A stretch of 64,000 nucleotides of DNA. Source: Mammaliicoccus vitulinus. GTDB lineage: Bacteria > Bacillota > Bacilli > Staphylococcales > Staphylococcaceae. Where the stretch lies: NCBI RefSeq assembly GCF_029024305.1, contig NZ_CP118974.1:2201069-2265068 (forward strand), given 5' to 3'. Both the position numbers and the translations under genes were made by a program. Every line of letters begins with the position of its first letter. Position 1 is the first letter of the stretch. Of the stretch, positions 1 through 7,942 are shown piece by piece. A model generated the notes under the pieces. The model worked only from the letters and a program-made list of their open reading frames with translations, was not told where the DNA came from and did no database searches.

Positions 1-882
1 TGATAAGAAGTAACCCGCTGTTCGCGTCACTGGTCCTACTACTAAAAATGTAACGAATGCTGTAAAGAATAATGATAATAACGGTGTCAATAAATTATCT
101 AATGTAGATGGAATGACTTTTCTAAATCCAAGTTCTAACTTAGCCAATATGTATGATGCTACTAATATTGGAAGTACTTGACCTTGGTAACCAACCATTT
201 TTATAGATAAACCGAATAATTCCCATGTAGGAATTTTATCTCCATTTACTAAAGCTTTTGGATAATCATAGCCATTCATTAAATCTGGATGCACGAGTAT
301 CATACCAAGTGCTGCACCTAGGAATGCATTTCCTCCGAACCTCTTAGCCGCACTAAATCCAATTAATACTGGTAAAAACACAAATGGTGCATTTGCAAAA
401 ATATTAATCATCCCTGCCAAACCAGCAAACTGATCATGTATATCTATAAATGATGATTGATCATAAAATAAACCTTTAGCTGTCAGGATATTATTAATCC
501 CCATCAATAAACCACCTGCTACAATTGCAGGTATAATTGGTACAAATATGTCAGATAACATTTTAACAAATTGCTGTATTGGATTTAATTTCTTAGATGA
601 TTGGTCTTTCACTTCAGAATTTGTAGATGCTTCTAACCCTGTTAAAGCTTCCATTTCTGCAAACACTTTGTTGACCGTACCCGACCCAATAATAATTTGA
701 TATTGTCCACCTGTTGAAAAAGTACCTTTAACAACATCCATTTGATTCAATTTGTCTTCGTTTACTTGCCCTTCATCTTTTAACACAATCCTTAATCTCG
801 TAGCACAATGCGCAATAGCTTCAATGTTATCTTTCCCGCCTATTGCTTCTGTGATATTCTGGGCTTCCTTTTTATAATTCAT
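1..882 (-). CDS. scrA: Sucrose-type PTS transporter subunit EIIBC (partial)
   Basis: This is the first 294 residues of a PTS permease; the 3' end lies outside the window. Residues 1-80 form a EIIB domain with the phosphorylated Cys in the motif AHCATRLR (about residue 27). The EIIC membrane domain then starts with the conserved segment FVPIIPAIVAGGLLMGINN. From memory it resembles staphylococcal ScrA (GTFSTGGQYQIIIGSGTVN) more than TreP, so sucrose is the likely substrate, imported as sucrose-6-phosphate. The ATG at 882 follows GAGGAGGG. A strong promoter, two operator-like sites and a cre-like site lie upstream, fitting LacI-type repression plus catabolite control. The substrate is inferred; trehalose is the alternative. 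Confidence 0.8.
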   Translation of the reverse strand, partial: MNYKKEAQNITEAIGGKDNIEAIAHCATRLRIVLKDEGQVNEDKLNQMDVVKGTFSTGGQYQIIIGSGTVNKVFAEMEALTGLEASTNSEVKDQSSKKLNPIQQFVKMLSDIFVPIIPAIVAGGLLMGINNILTAKGLFYDQSSFIDIHDQFAGLAGMINIFANAPFVFLPVLIGFSAAKRFGGNAFLGAALGMILVHPDLMNGYDYPKALVNGDKIPTWELFGLSIKMVGYQGQVLPILVASYILAKLELGFRKVIPSTLDNLLTPLLSLFFTAFVTFLVVGPVTRTAGYFLS

Positions 883-906
883 TGATTTCCCTCCTCAATT
901 GTCACG

Positions 907-930
907 CTTTTTGGTACCGGTACCAAAAAG
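907..930. promoter_or_regulatory. Main ScrR-type operator (24-bp perfect palindrome)
   Basis: A perfect 24-bp palindrome with core TTGGTACCGGTACCAA lies between the scrA promoter and its ribosome binding site. Its form and position are those of a LacI/GalR-family operator such as that of ScrR. The repressor gene is not in the window. Confidence 0.75.
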
Positions 931-961
931 TATCAAAAAAATAATTTTTATACATGATACG

Positions 962-990
962 ATTGTAATCGGTTCCAATTAAATTGTCAA
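962..990 (-). promoter_or_regulatory. scrA promoter
   Basis: On the minus strand TTGACA (985-990) and TACAAT (962-967) are separated by exactly 17 bp, about 80-110 bp upstream of the scrA start. Confidence 0.8.
963..978. promoter_or_regulatory. Second, weaker ScrR-like operator over the -10
   Basis: On the minus strand TTGGAACCGATTACAA matches 12 of 16 positions of the main operator core and covers the -10 box, so a bound repressor would block polymerase directly. Confidence 0.45.
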
Positions 991-1008
991 TCCTCTATAG
1001 ACGCTATA

Positions 1009-1022
1009 TGAAAATGTTTTCA
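1009..1022. promoter_or_regulatory. cre-like site
   Basis: TGAAAATGTTTTCA differs from the ideal catabolite-responsive element TGAAAACGTTTTCA at one base and lies just upstream of the scrA -35. CcpA binding is inferred. Confidence 0.55.
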
Positions 1023-1131
1023 TTTAACTTTTTATCTTCTACTAAAAATTTTACATTGCCCTCTTTACGCTCATAACACAAAAAATATTGAAATTATTAT
1101 TCACTATTTTAACATCAATATTCAGAAAAAT

Positions 1132-1160
1132 TTGAAAACACCTGTTTACTTTTATATAAT
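1132..1160 (+). promoter_or_regulatory. Promoter of the ureohydrolase operon
   Basis: TTGAAA (1132-1137), a 17-bp spacer and TATAAT (1155-1160) lie 34 bp before the start codon at 1194. Confidence 0.7.
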
Positions 1161-1193
1161 GGTCATTAACTAATGGAAAGGAGTCCTTTTACA

Positions 1194-2135
1194 ATGACTG
1201 AACGAATTTATGGTAATACGCCTTGCTTTTTAGGTGGAAAAAACTTAACAAAACAAAAAGATTATGCCACAGATGTTATCGTATATGGTGTACCTTTCGA
1301 AGGGCCATGCACTTGGGGAGATTATACGGGGTGTGAATTAGGTCCTAAACAAATCAGATTATCATCTGCTAGATATAGCGGTTATCTTCCTGAATTAGAT
1401 CATATAGATGTAAATCAGCATTTATCAATTGGTGATGTAGGAGATGTTTCAACAGTTCCTCATGATGTTGATCAAACAGTAAAAAACATTGAATCATTCG
1501 CAGAAAATTTATGGCGTTCTAATAAGTTCTTAGTAGGCTTAGGTGGCGACCACGGCATTACATATCCAATTTTAAAAGGTTTAACTAATACCGGGAAAAA
1601 AGTCGGCATTATTCATTTAGATGCACATTATGATAATATGCCACACTATGAAAATGAACAATTTGCACGTAACACACCATTTATGAGGTTGTATGAAACA
1701 GAAGGCATTCGTAACGAAAGTCTAATCCATACCGGCATACACGGACCTCGTAATCAGCCAGAAACAGGTAAATTCGCTCAAGAAAATGGCGCTGTTACTA
1801 TTACAATTAATGAAATTAAAGAAACATCAGACTTAAGAAAATTTGCCCAGGACATCTACGCGCAAGCTAGTAAAGATGTAGATGTTGTTTATTTAACAAT
1901 ATGTAGTGATGTATTAGATTTCGCCTTTAATCCAGGAGGTCCAGTAGATGGTAACGGCCTTACAAGTTATGAATTACTTACGATGATTTACGAATTTGGT
2001 AAATTAGGACTTGTTGGAATGGATTTTGTAGAAGTTTATCCAATGCAAGATGCTAATCAGAATTCATCTCACTTTGTATCAACAGCTGTGCTTTATGTAT
2101 TAGCAGGACACATTAAATACTTAAATAAAGTTTAA
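1194..2135 (+). CDS. Ureohydrolase (agmatinase/formimidoylglutamase-like)
   Basis: A 313-residue member of the arginase/agmatinase superfamily, which hydrolyses guanidino or formimino groups at a two-metal centre. The start at 1194 is chosen because the ATG at 1173 overlaps the Shine-Dalgarno AAGGAG, which lies 10 bp before 1194. Metal-ligand motifs are visible: GGDHG (His120), HLDAHYD (Asp143, His145, Asp147) and TICSDVLDFAF. In the last motif the first Asp of the usual DxD is Cys237, with Asp239 kept. From memory, a Cys at this place is seen in HutG-type enzymes (TICMD), but GGDH is agmatinase-like. The substrate is unknown; no hut genes are nearby. It is followed closely by an Nramp-like transporter and probably works with it. 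Confidence 0.8.
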   Translation: MTERIYGNTPCFLGGKNLTKQKDYATDVIVYGVPFEGPCTWGDYTGCELGPKQIRLSSARYSGYLPELDHIDVNQHLSIGDVGDVSTVPHDVDQTVKNIESFAENLWRSNKFLVGLGGDHGITYPILKGLTNTGKKVGIIHLDAHYDNMPHYENEQFARNTPFMRLYETEGIRNESLIHTGIHGPRNQPETGKFAQENGAVTITINEIKETSDLRKFAQDIYAQASKDVDVVYLTICSDVLDFAFNPGGPVDGNGLTSYELLTMIYEFGKLGLVGMDFVEVYPMQDANQNSSHFVSTAVLYVLAGHIKYLNKV

Positions 2136-2162
2136 TGCTGATTGACGAAGGGATGGATTCAT

Positions 2163-3386
2163 ATGGCAGAAAAGAGAGAAAGAAGTAAGTTTAGTATATT
2201 CGGTCCTGGTATGATCATTACCGCTTCATTTATCGGTCCAGGGACTGTCACAACTATGACTCAAGGTGGCGCAGGATTTGGTTATAGTCTGCTTTGGGCA
2301 GTTATATTTTCAATTATTGCAACCATTGCATTACAGGAAATGGTCGCTCGATTAGCGCTCGTTACAAATGAAGGTTTAGGTGAAGCGATTCGTGATATTT
2401 TTAATCATCATTTACTTAAAATTATCACTGTTTGGTTTAGTATGGTTGCTGTAGCAGTAGGTTGTGCAGCATACATATCCGGTGATTTATTAGGTACTTC
2501 TCTAGGGGCTGCCTACTTACTCGATATACCTGAAAATTTAATCGCTCCAGTAATTGGTGTTGTCATATTATTAATAGGATTAAAAGGGAGTTATGCTTTA
2601 ATTGAAAAAGTCATGACCATTCTCGTTCTTATTATGGGTGTTATTTTTATAACAACTGTCATTATCATTCAACCAGATTTTGGTGCTGTACTAAAAGGGG
2701 CATTCATACCGAGTATACCTAACGGCTCTCTTTTAACCATTATTGCCTTAATAGGGACTACTGTTGTTCCGTATAACTTTTTTATACATGCAACTTCTGT
2801 CCATGAACGTTTTAACGGCGTAAAAGATTTAAAATTGGTTAGACTTGATACATTTATCGCTATCGGTCTTGGTGGACTTATATCAGCAGCTATTCTGATA
2901 ACAGCTGGTACATTAATAGACGGTAAAGAAGTAACGAGTTTAGTTGAGTTATCTGAGCCACTTAAACCAATTCTCGGTGATTTAGCACCATTATTTATGA
3001 GTATCGGTTTATTCTCAGCAGGTTTATCTTCTGCAATTGCCTCTCCAATGGGCGCAGCAGCTACTATAAGCAGCTGTCTTCGTTGGGAAGGTGGTGTAAA
3101 AAGCAAAAAATATCGTCTCGTTTTTGCAATTGTCATTTTCATCGGTATTATTACTTCTTCTTTAGGATTTGAACCATTAGAAGTATTATTAATTGCTCAA
3201 GCACTAAACGGTATCATTTTACCGCTTATTGCAGTATTAATTTTTATTATCTTAAACAAGAAAAATATGATGGGCAAATTTGCTAACGGAATTGTGCTTA
3301 ATATTATAGGACTTTTCGTCGTTATAACCGTATCATTCTTAGGCATTTATAGTTTAATAGATGCCGTTCAAAGTTTTATGAGTTAA
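2163..3386 (+). CDS. Divergent Nramp-family transporter without metal motifs
   Basis: A 407-residue, roughly 11-TM protein of the Nramp/SLC11 family. ATG 2163 follows AAGGGA; the upstream TTG at 2142 lacks a usable ribosome binding site. The gene lies 27 bp after the ureohydrolase stop, so the two form an operon. The TM1 motif DPGN of manganese/iron transporters is GPGT (residues 25-28), and the TM6 motif MPHN is VPYN (202-205). The Asp, Asn, Met and His used for transition metals are therefore absent. Bacillus YcsG is a comparable divergent Nramp encoded with 5-oxoprolinase genes. An organic substrate, perhaps the compound cleaved by the ureohydrolase, is my inference. It should not be annotated as MntH. 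Confidence 0.75.
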   Translation: MAEKRERSKFSIFGPGMIITASFIGPGTVTTMTQGGAGFGYSLLWAVIFSIIATIALQEMVARLALVTNEGLGEAIRDIFNHHLLKIITVWFSMVAVAVGCAAYISGDLLGTSLGAAYLLDIPENLIAPVIGVVILLIGLKGSYALIEKVMTILVLIMGVIFITTVIIIQPDFGAVLKGAFIPSIPNGSLLTIIALIGTTVVPYNFFIHATSVHERFNGVKDLKLVRLDTFIAIGLGGLISAAILITAGTLIDGKEVTSLVELSEPLKPILGDLAPLFMSIGLFSAGLSSAIASPMGAAATISSCLRWEGGVKSKKYRLVFAIVIFIGIITSSLGFEPLEVLLIAQALNGIILPLIAVLIFIILNKKNMMGKFANGIVLNIIGLFVVITVSFLGIYSLIDAVQSFMS

Positions 3387-3425
3387 TTAATAAGAGTGGG
3401 ACATAATATACCCGTTCTCAAAATA

Positions 3426-3470
3426 AAAGAGCTCTTCATTAGGTTATAGCCTAGTGAAGAGTTCTTTTCA
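3426..3470. terminator. Bidirectional hairpin of a 3' cassette
   Basis: CTCTTCATTAGGTT and its near complement AGCCTAGTGAAGAG form a long stem flanked by A and T runs, after a GGGACATAA box at 3398. It lies between the convergent Nramp-like gene and paiA. A close relative is at 20802-20844. Confidence 0.75.
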
Positions 3471-3496
3471 TATGTTTGAATTTTACGATTTTGAAA

Positions 3497-3655
3497 GTGC
3501 ATGCTTGCCTGGGGGTATGGTTCGAATACTCAAAAGATATCGTGCGATTTTGGTAAAATATGGGTAAAGCGCACGAAGACTCAAAAGATATTGTGCGATT
3601 TTGGCAAAATATGGATAAAACGCACGAAGACTCAACAGATATTGTGCGATTCAAG
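3497..3655. repeat. Half REP palindrome plus 51-bp tandem repeats
   Basis: The left half of the REP-like palindrome (AAGTGCATGCTTGCC...) runs straight into about 2.5 units of a 51-bp repeat with core CGCAC-N18-GTGCG. Other copies of the 51-bp family lie at 21003-21156 and 42111-42330. Confidence 0.8.
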
Positions 3656-3693
3656 TGAAATCTGGAGTGTTAATGTCCTACTCCTATTTCTTC

Positions 3694-4212
3694 TTATAAA
3701 GTTGTTTCTACTATATAATCAGTAGAAACATCATCACCTGCTATAAATTGATGAGAACCTACTATTTTATATCCGTGCTTAGTATAAAATTTTAATGCTT
3801 GATGGTTATGTTCCCAAACGCCAAGCCATAATTTTTTCTTGTGTTCTTTTTCAGCGATTTCGAAAGCTTGTTTCATTAATTTACTGCCGATACCTTTAGA
3901 TTGAAATTGTTTATACATATACAACCTTTGAACTTCTAAATAGTCCTCACCCATAGATTCTGTTTGTGCATCTCCTACATTTAATTTCATGTATCCTGCA
4001 ACTTCCCCATCTATTTTAGCAAAATAATACCATGACTGTTGATTATGTAATTCATCTAACAGTACTTTATGATTATACGCTTCATCAAAATAAGCAAATA
4101 AATCTTGTTGAGACATATCATGTTCAAACGTGTCTTTAAACGTTGTTTTACAAATATCAGATAACGCTTCAACTTCTTCATCTTTAACCGCTACGATTTC
4201 AATTTCGTTCAT
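3694..4212 (-). CDS. paiA: PaiA-type GNAT N-acetyltransferase
   Basis: A 172-residue GNAT-fold acetyltransferase. The acetyl-CoA loop is QSKGIGSKLM and the C-terminal signature is WLGVWEHNHQALKFYTKHGY. From memory it aligns over its whole length with Bacillus PaiA (NVDDAQSE.MG, WLGVWE.N..A..FY), which acetylates spermine and spermidine and affects protease and sporulation genes. The start at 4212 is chosen because AAGAAGG lies 8 bp upstream; the longer TTG frame begins inside that site. It is transcribed divergently from ytoQ. Confidence 0.75.
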   Translation of the reverse strand: MNEIEIVAVKDEEVEALSDICKTTFKDTFEHDMSQQDLFAYFDEAYNHKVLLDELHNQQSWYYFAKIDGEVAGYMKLNVGDAQTESMGEDYLEVQRLYMYKQFQSKGIGSKLMKQAFEIAEKEHKKKLWLGVWEHNHQALKFYTKHGYKIVGSHQFIAGDDVSTDYIVETTL

Positions 4213-4318
4213 GTACCCGACCTTCTTCCACAATTAATGTTCAATATTTTTATCATCATATCAAAGATAAGGTTTAAATTAAATATGTTAAACTAATAAA
4301 AAAGGAGTGAATTATTTT

Positions 4319-4762
4319 ATGACAAAACTTACGATTTATTTAGCTGGACAAATTCATGATAATTGGAGAGAAGACATCACTCAAAAAGCAGAAGAAAACA
4401 ACTTGCCATTAACGTTTGTAGGTCCACAAACAAATCATGATCGCTCTGATAACATTGGAGAAGCTATATTAGGCGAACAACCGAACAACTATTACAAAGA
4501 TAACGCAGCATCAGATATCAATAACTTACGTACACAAGTATTAATGAACAAAGCCGATATTGTCATAGCTTTATTTGGAGAAAAATATAAACAATGGAAT
4601 ACAGCAATGGATGCATCAACAGCAGTTGCATTAAACAAACCATTGATTCTTGTACGTCCTACAGATTTAATCCATCCATTAAAAGAACTATCAAACAAAG
4701 CTAATGTCACTGTAGAAACAATAGACCAAGCGCTAGATGTTATTAAATATATTTATGAATAA
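4319..4762 (+). CDS. ytoQ: YtoQ family protein
   Basis: A 147-residue cytoplasmic protein that from memory is nearly collinear with Bacillus YtoQ: YLAGQIHD.WRE, FVGPQTNHDRSDNIGE, DAASDINN.RT and ALFGEKYKQWNTAMDAS. The fold looks like a nucleoside 2-deoxyribosyltransferase relative, but no reaction is established. The start at 4319 sits 13 bp after AAAGGAG; the GTG at 4307 lies inside that ribosome binding site. A bidirectional terminator follows. Confidence 0.8.
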   Translation: MTKLTIYLAGQIHDNWREDITQKAEENNLPLTFVGPQTNHDRSDNIGEAILGEQPNNYYKDNAASDINNLRTQVLMNKADIVIALFGEKYKQWNTAMDASTAVALNKPLILVRPTDLIHPLKELSNKANVTVETIDQALDVIKYIYE

Positions 4763-4784
4763 ACTGTTCTAATGAATGGATTGA

Positions 4785-4828
4785 GACTCTAATGAGCTTG
4801 TGTTACAACCTTGCTCGTTAGAGTTCTT
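4785..4828. terminator. Bidirectional terminator
   Basis: GACTCTAATGAGC pairs with GCTCGTTAGAGTTC across a 15-nt loop, between convergent ytoQ and the exporter genes. Confidence 0.75.
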
Positions 4829-4850
4829 ATTTAAGTTTATATACGCTCAC

Positions 4851-5312
4851 TCACTTCACTTTTTTCAATTGCATATGTTTCTTATATTTAAAGTAAACTT
4901 TTGCTAATAAATCTGCAATAAGCAATCCAAGTGCGATGGAACTTGATATTAAAGCCACTTTTATCATTGTGATCAATGCCTCATGATAGTCATTGAGAAC
5001 TAGATTTTTAATAGCTTCATACGCTGTGCCTCCTGGTACAAGAGGGATAATGCCAGGAATTATAAATAAGATCACTGGGGAGAAGAATTTTTTACTCATA
5101 AAGTTCGCCATTATTCCTATGAAAAAACCGCCTATAAATGAGGATTGTATATCGGATTCATTCCACAACAAACTCGATTGAAATGCTATCCACCCTATTG
5201 CGCCAACTATTCCTGCAGGTACTAGTATATATTTAGGTGAATTAAATAATATGCCAAATAAGAAAGATACGCCAAAACTAAACACTATATTCAATATGAT
5301 TGTTATGATCAT
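4851..5312 (-). CDS. Threonine/serine exporter, small subunit (YjjB/ThrE_2)
   Basis: A 153-residue protein with four or five TM helices and the family signature IPGIIPLVPGGTAYE. It corresponds to the C-terminal half of ThrE. The start lies 10 bp after the stop of the larger subunit gene, so the two halves are co-translated and probably form one exporter of threonine and serine. The substrate is known for the family, not for this protein. Confidence 0.8.
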   Translation of the reverse strand: MIITIILNIVFSFGVSFLFGILFNSPKYILVPAGIVGAIGWIAFQSSLLWNESDIQSSFIGGFFIGIMANFMSKKFFSPVILFIIPGIIPLVPGGTAYEAIKNLVLNDYHEALITMIKVALISSSIALGLLIADLLAKVYFKYKKHMQLKKVK

Positions 5313-5322
5313 AACTCACCTC

Positions 5323-6081
5323 TCAAGAGAAAATTAGCAATACAATACCTACGCCTACACCTATTGCGATTGAAGTAAACGTCGCTTCTAAACCTTTAGA
5401 AATACCTACTAACAATTGCCCTAAAAACAAATCTTGTATTGCATTTGTAATCAATACGCCGGGGACTATAGGCATTACTGCTGATATAATGGCAATATTC
5501 AATGTATCTCCACCTAATAGCATTTGATTATATACAGCAATTAAAGCAATTGCGCAAGCCGCAACGATTTCTGCGATAAACTTCACGCTCGTCCATGAAT
5601 GTAATAATTCTACTATACAATAACCTATTGCACCTGCAATAAAGGTCGCAATGATATCTTCTTTCGCACCACTGAATAAATATGAGAAAAATACTGAAAT
5701 GAGACCAGCAGCTATCATTTTAAATGGAAGTGAATATGGTAATGGTGATTCATGTATAGTACGAATTCTCTTTAACGCTTCTTCAGCTGTTATTTGTCCT
5801 TTTTCTAACATTCTCGAAACATTATTTACATAATGAATATCTCCCAAGTTAGTATCTCTTTTTTTCACTCTATAAACTCTTATATTATCGTCTATATCTA
5901 ATGCAAAGTTTATAATAGTAGAACTTACATAACATTGATTATTAGGATAACCTAAATGCTTAGCCATTCTAAACATCGTATCCTCTACGCGAAACGCCTC
6001 TGAACCCGCTTCTAAAAGAACTAGCCCTGCATTCATGACTATTTCTTGAACTAATTCTTTTGGATAATGTTGCTGATTCAT
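5323..6081 (-). CDS. Threonine/serine exporter, large subunit (YjjP/ThrE_1)
   Basis: A 252-residue protein with the ThrE N-terminal signature (MNAGLVLLEAGSEAFRVEDT) in a cytoplasmic domain of about 120 residues, then about five TM helices ending in a Gly-rich helix. ATG 6081 follows GAGGTG at 8 bp; the GTG nine bases earlier lies inside that site. It is the first gene of the two-gene exporter operon and is divergent from sarZ. Confidence 0.8.
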   Translation of the reverse strand: MNQQHYPKELVQEIVMNAGLVLLEAGSEAFRVEDTMFRMAKHLGYPNNQCYVSSTIINFALDIDDNIRVYRVKKRDTNLGDIHYVNNVSRMLEKGQITAEEALKRIRTIHESPLPYSLPFKMIAAGLISVFFSYLFSGAKEDIIATFIAGAIGYCIVELLHSWTSVKFIAEIVAACAIALIAVYNQMLLGGDTLNIAIISAVMPIVPGVLITNAIQDLFLGQLLVGISKGLEATFTSIAIGVGVGIVLLIFS

Positions 6082-6310
6082 ACTATACACACCTCGTTTC
6101 TTCGTTACATCTATAATAGAATATCAAATAATAGATTACAATTTAACTCTAAATACAATAAAACACAAAATTTTATATTGATTCTAACAAAAATTCACTA
6201 AAACACTATTGCGTAACATATTTTCTTCTATTTTATGAACATTTCTGATACAACTTGACTTTACACACAATTCATAATAGGCTTAATTTTGACGTAAGGA
6301 GGATGATAAA

Positions 6311-6751
6311 ATGGATTTACCACCAATCAATAAGCAGCTTGGTTTCTTATTATATGTTGCGTCAAAAGAACTCATTAAAAAATATACACCAATGTTGAAA
6401 AAATATAACTTAACTTATACCGGTTATATCGTTCTTGTATCTATAGATAAAAACGAAGTCATCAATATTAAAACTTTAGGCGATAGACTATATTTGGATT
6501 CTGGCACTTTAACACCACTTTTAAAAAAACTTGAAGAAAAAGGATTCATTAACCGTGAAAGAGCGATTAATGATGAAAGAAATTTACGAGTTTCTCTTAC
6601 TGAAGAAGGCATTGAAACACAAGGTCAAATTTCAGAAGAAGTATTAAAAGTATTTAAAGAACTAGATATGGATTATGAAGACATCACAGAATTAAGAGAT
6701 TCTATAGAAAAATTTATTCAAACGAATCTGAATAAAAATTTATCTGAATAA
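6311..6751 (+). CDS. sarZ: SarZ-like MarR-family regulator lacking its redox Cys
   Basis: A 146-residue winged-helix regulator. The segments KYNLTYTGYIVL, LYLDSGTLTPLLKKLE and DERNLRVSLTEEG match staphylococcal SarZ, a global regulator of virulence and oxidative-stress genes, more closely than MgrA. In S. aureus SarZ the thiol sensor Cys13 lies in QLCFLFY; here the segment is QLGFLLY and the protein has no cysteine at all. The ribosome binding site is AAGGAGG. It is a single gene ended by a strong bidirectional terminator. Thiol-based control as described for S. aureus cannot operate in this protein. Confidence 0.85.
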   Translation: MDLPPINKQLGFLLYVASKELIKKYTPMLKKYNLTYTGYIVLVSIDKNEVINIKTLGDRLYLDSGTLTPLLKKLEEKGFINRERAINDERNLRVSLTEEGIETQGQISEEVLKVFKELDMDYEDITELRDSIEKFIQTNLNKNLSE

Positions 6752-6761
6752 CTCATCTATA

Positions 6762-6801
6762 AACTAAATCCCACCATTATTATTTTGGTGGGATTTAGTT
6801 T
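6762..6801. terminator. Bidirectional terminator between sarZ and tag
   Basis: AACTAAATCCCACC pairs perfectly with GGTGGGATTTAGTT, with a 10-nt loop and A/T flanks. It ends both convergent genes and abuts the tag stop codon. Confidence 0.85.
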
Positions 6802-7357
6802 ATCTGTTGTGAGTATGGTATGGACACGTGATAATATGGTCATCTATAATACCGATACTTTGCAAAAATGAATACACGATTTTCGGACCAACAAATTTAA
6901 ACCCTAATTTCTTCAAATCTTTACTTAGTTTTATCGAAAGTTCAGTTTCTGCAGGTACATCATTTGTGCGCTGCCACTTATTGATAATAGGTTGACCATC
7001 TACGTAAGACCATAAAAAGTCTGCTAAACTTCCATATTCTCGTTGAACATCTTGGGCGATGATTGCATTATTTCTGACAGATTGAATTTTTCCTTTATGT
7101 TTTATAACATTATATTCTGTTCTAATGTTCTCTAATTCTTCGTCTGTTAGTTGCGCACACTTTTCTATATCAAACTGTTTAAACGCCTCTTGATACGCTT
7201 CACGCTTTTGTATGACTGTTTCCCATGATAATCCTGCCTGCGCACCTTCTAAAGAAAGCAATTCAAATATATATTGATCATCTTTGTTAATTCTACACCA
7301 TTCTTCTTTATGGTATTTTTTCATTAACTCACTACTTGGCCATGTACATTCAGTCAT
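6800..7357 (-). CDS. tag: DNA-3-methyladenine glycosylase I
   Basis: A 185-residue base-excision repair enzyme that removes 3-methyladenine from alkylated DNA. The family zinc ligands are in place: Cys4 in MTECTW, His in KKYHKEEWC, and the C-terminal DHIITCPYH. The segment FKFVGPKIVYSFLQSIG is the Tag signature. It starts 10 bp after the upstream DUF1648 gene with only a weak Shine-Dalgarno, suggesting translational coupling. Confidence 0.9.
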   Translation of the reverse strand: MTECTWPSSELMKKYHKEEWCRINKDDQYIFELLSLEGAQAGLSWETVIQKREAYQEAFKQFDIEKCAQLTDEELENIRTEYNVIKHKGKIQSVRNNAIIAQDVQREYGSLADFLWSYVDGQPIINKWQRTNDVPAETELSIKLSKDLKKLGFKFVGPKIVYSFLQSIGIIDDHIITCPYHTHNR

Positions 7358-7367
7358 TCTCGCTCAC

Positions 7368-7853
7368 TCATTTCATATTTTCTTTTTTATCATATTTATG
7401 ATTTCGTACCATAAATATGATAATCGTTAACCCAAATACACTTAAAATGAACATCGTCTCCCAAACACCTAATTTAAAAGGCACGCCTAATGCTGTGTAC
7501 AAATCTTTAATAACTAGAAAAGTAAACAACGCCATCATTTCAAACTTAATAAAATAAATAAGTAATTTAGCATTTTCTATTTGTGCTTTGTTTGGCTGAC
7601 CGTAAAGTGATGGAACATGTATGTATTTATCTAACTTTGGATTACGCACAATATAATGAAGGATTAACCAAATCAATAATCCTAAAGCTGGCATCATAAA
7701 GACAAAAGTCTTTGTTGCCCATGCATCTGGATTTCCAGCAAAGTTATAATGACTCGGAATTTTATCGGGCAACTCATTAAAGTTAATCATGATTAATATA
7801 ATAGAAAGTAACCACATCACAATACTTGATATATCTAGCATACGTTTGAGCAC
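7368..7853 (-). CDS. DUF1648 membrane protein
   Basis: A 161-residue protein with four TM helices and the DUF1648 motif LPDKIPSHYNFAGNPDAW after the first helix. Related domains occur in SdpI-type immunity proteins, but no immunity role is shown here. A GTG start at 7853 is preferred because AAAGGGGG lies 7 bp upstream; the longer ATG frame reads through that site. It forms a two-gene unit with tag. Confidence 0.65.
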   Translation of the reverse strand: MLKRMLDISSIVMWLLSIILIMINFNELPDKIPSHYNFAGNPDAWATKTFVFMMPALGLLIWLILHYIVRNPKLDKYIHVPSLYGQPNKAQIENAKLLIYFIKFEMMALFTFLVIKDLYTALGVPFKLGVWETMFILSVFGLTIIIFMVRNHKYDKKENMK

Positions 7854-7876
7854 GACATATCCCCCTTTATATAAAA

Positions 7877-7912
7877 AGAGCAACAAGTACATATAATGTG
7901 CTTGCTGCTCTT
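7877..7912 (-). terminator. nupC terminator
   Basis: AAGAGCAACAAGTACAT pairs imperfectly with ATGTGCTTGCTGCTCTT, followed on the minus strand by a T-rich run, 30 bp after the nupC stop. Confidence 0.75.
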
Positions 7913-7942
7913 AAATTTAAACTTTCAAATTGTTTATATAGC

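Noticed and set aside
2163-3386. Annotation as manganese transporter MntH
   Set aside because: The DPGN and MPH motifs needed for transition-metal binding are absent.
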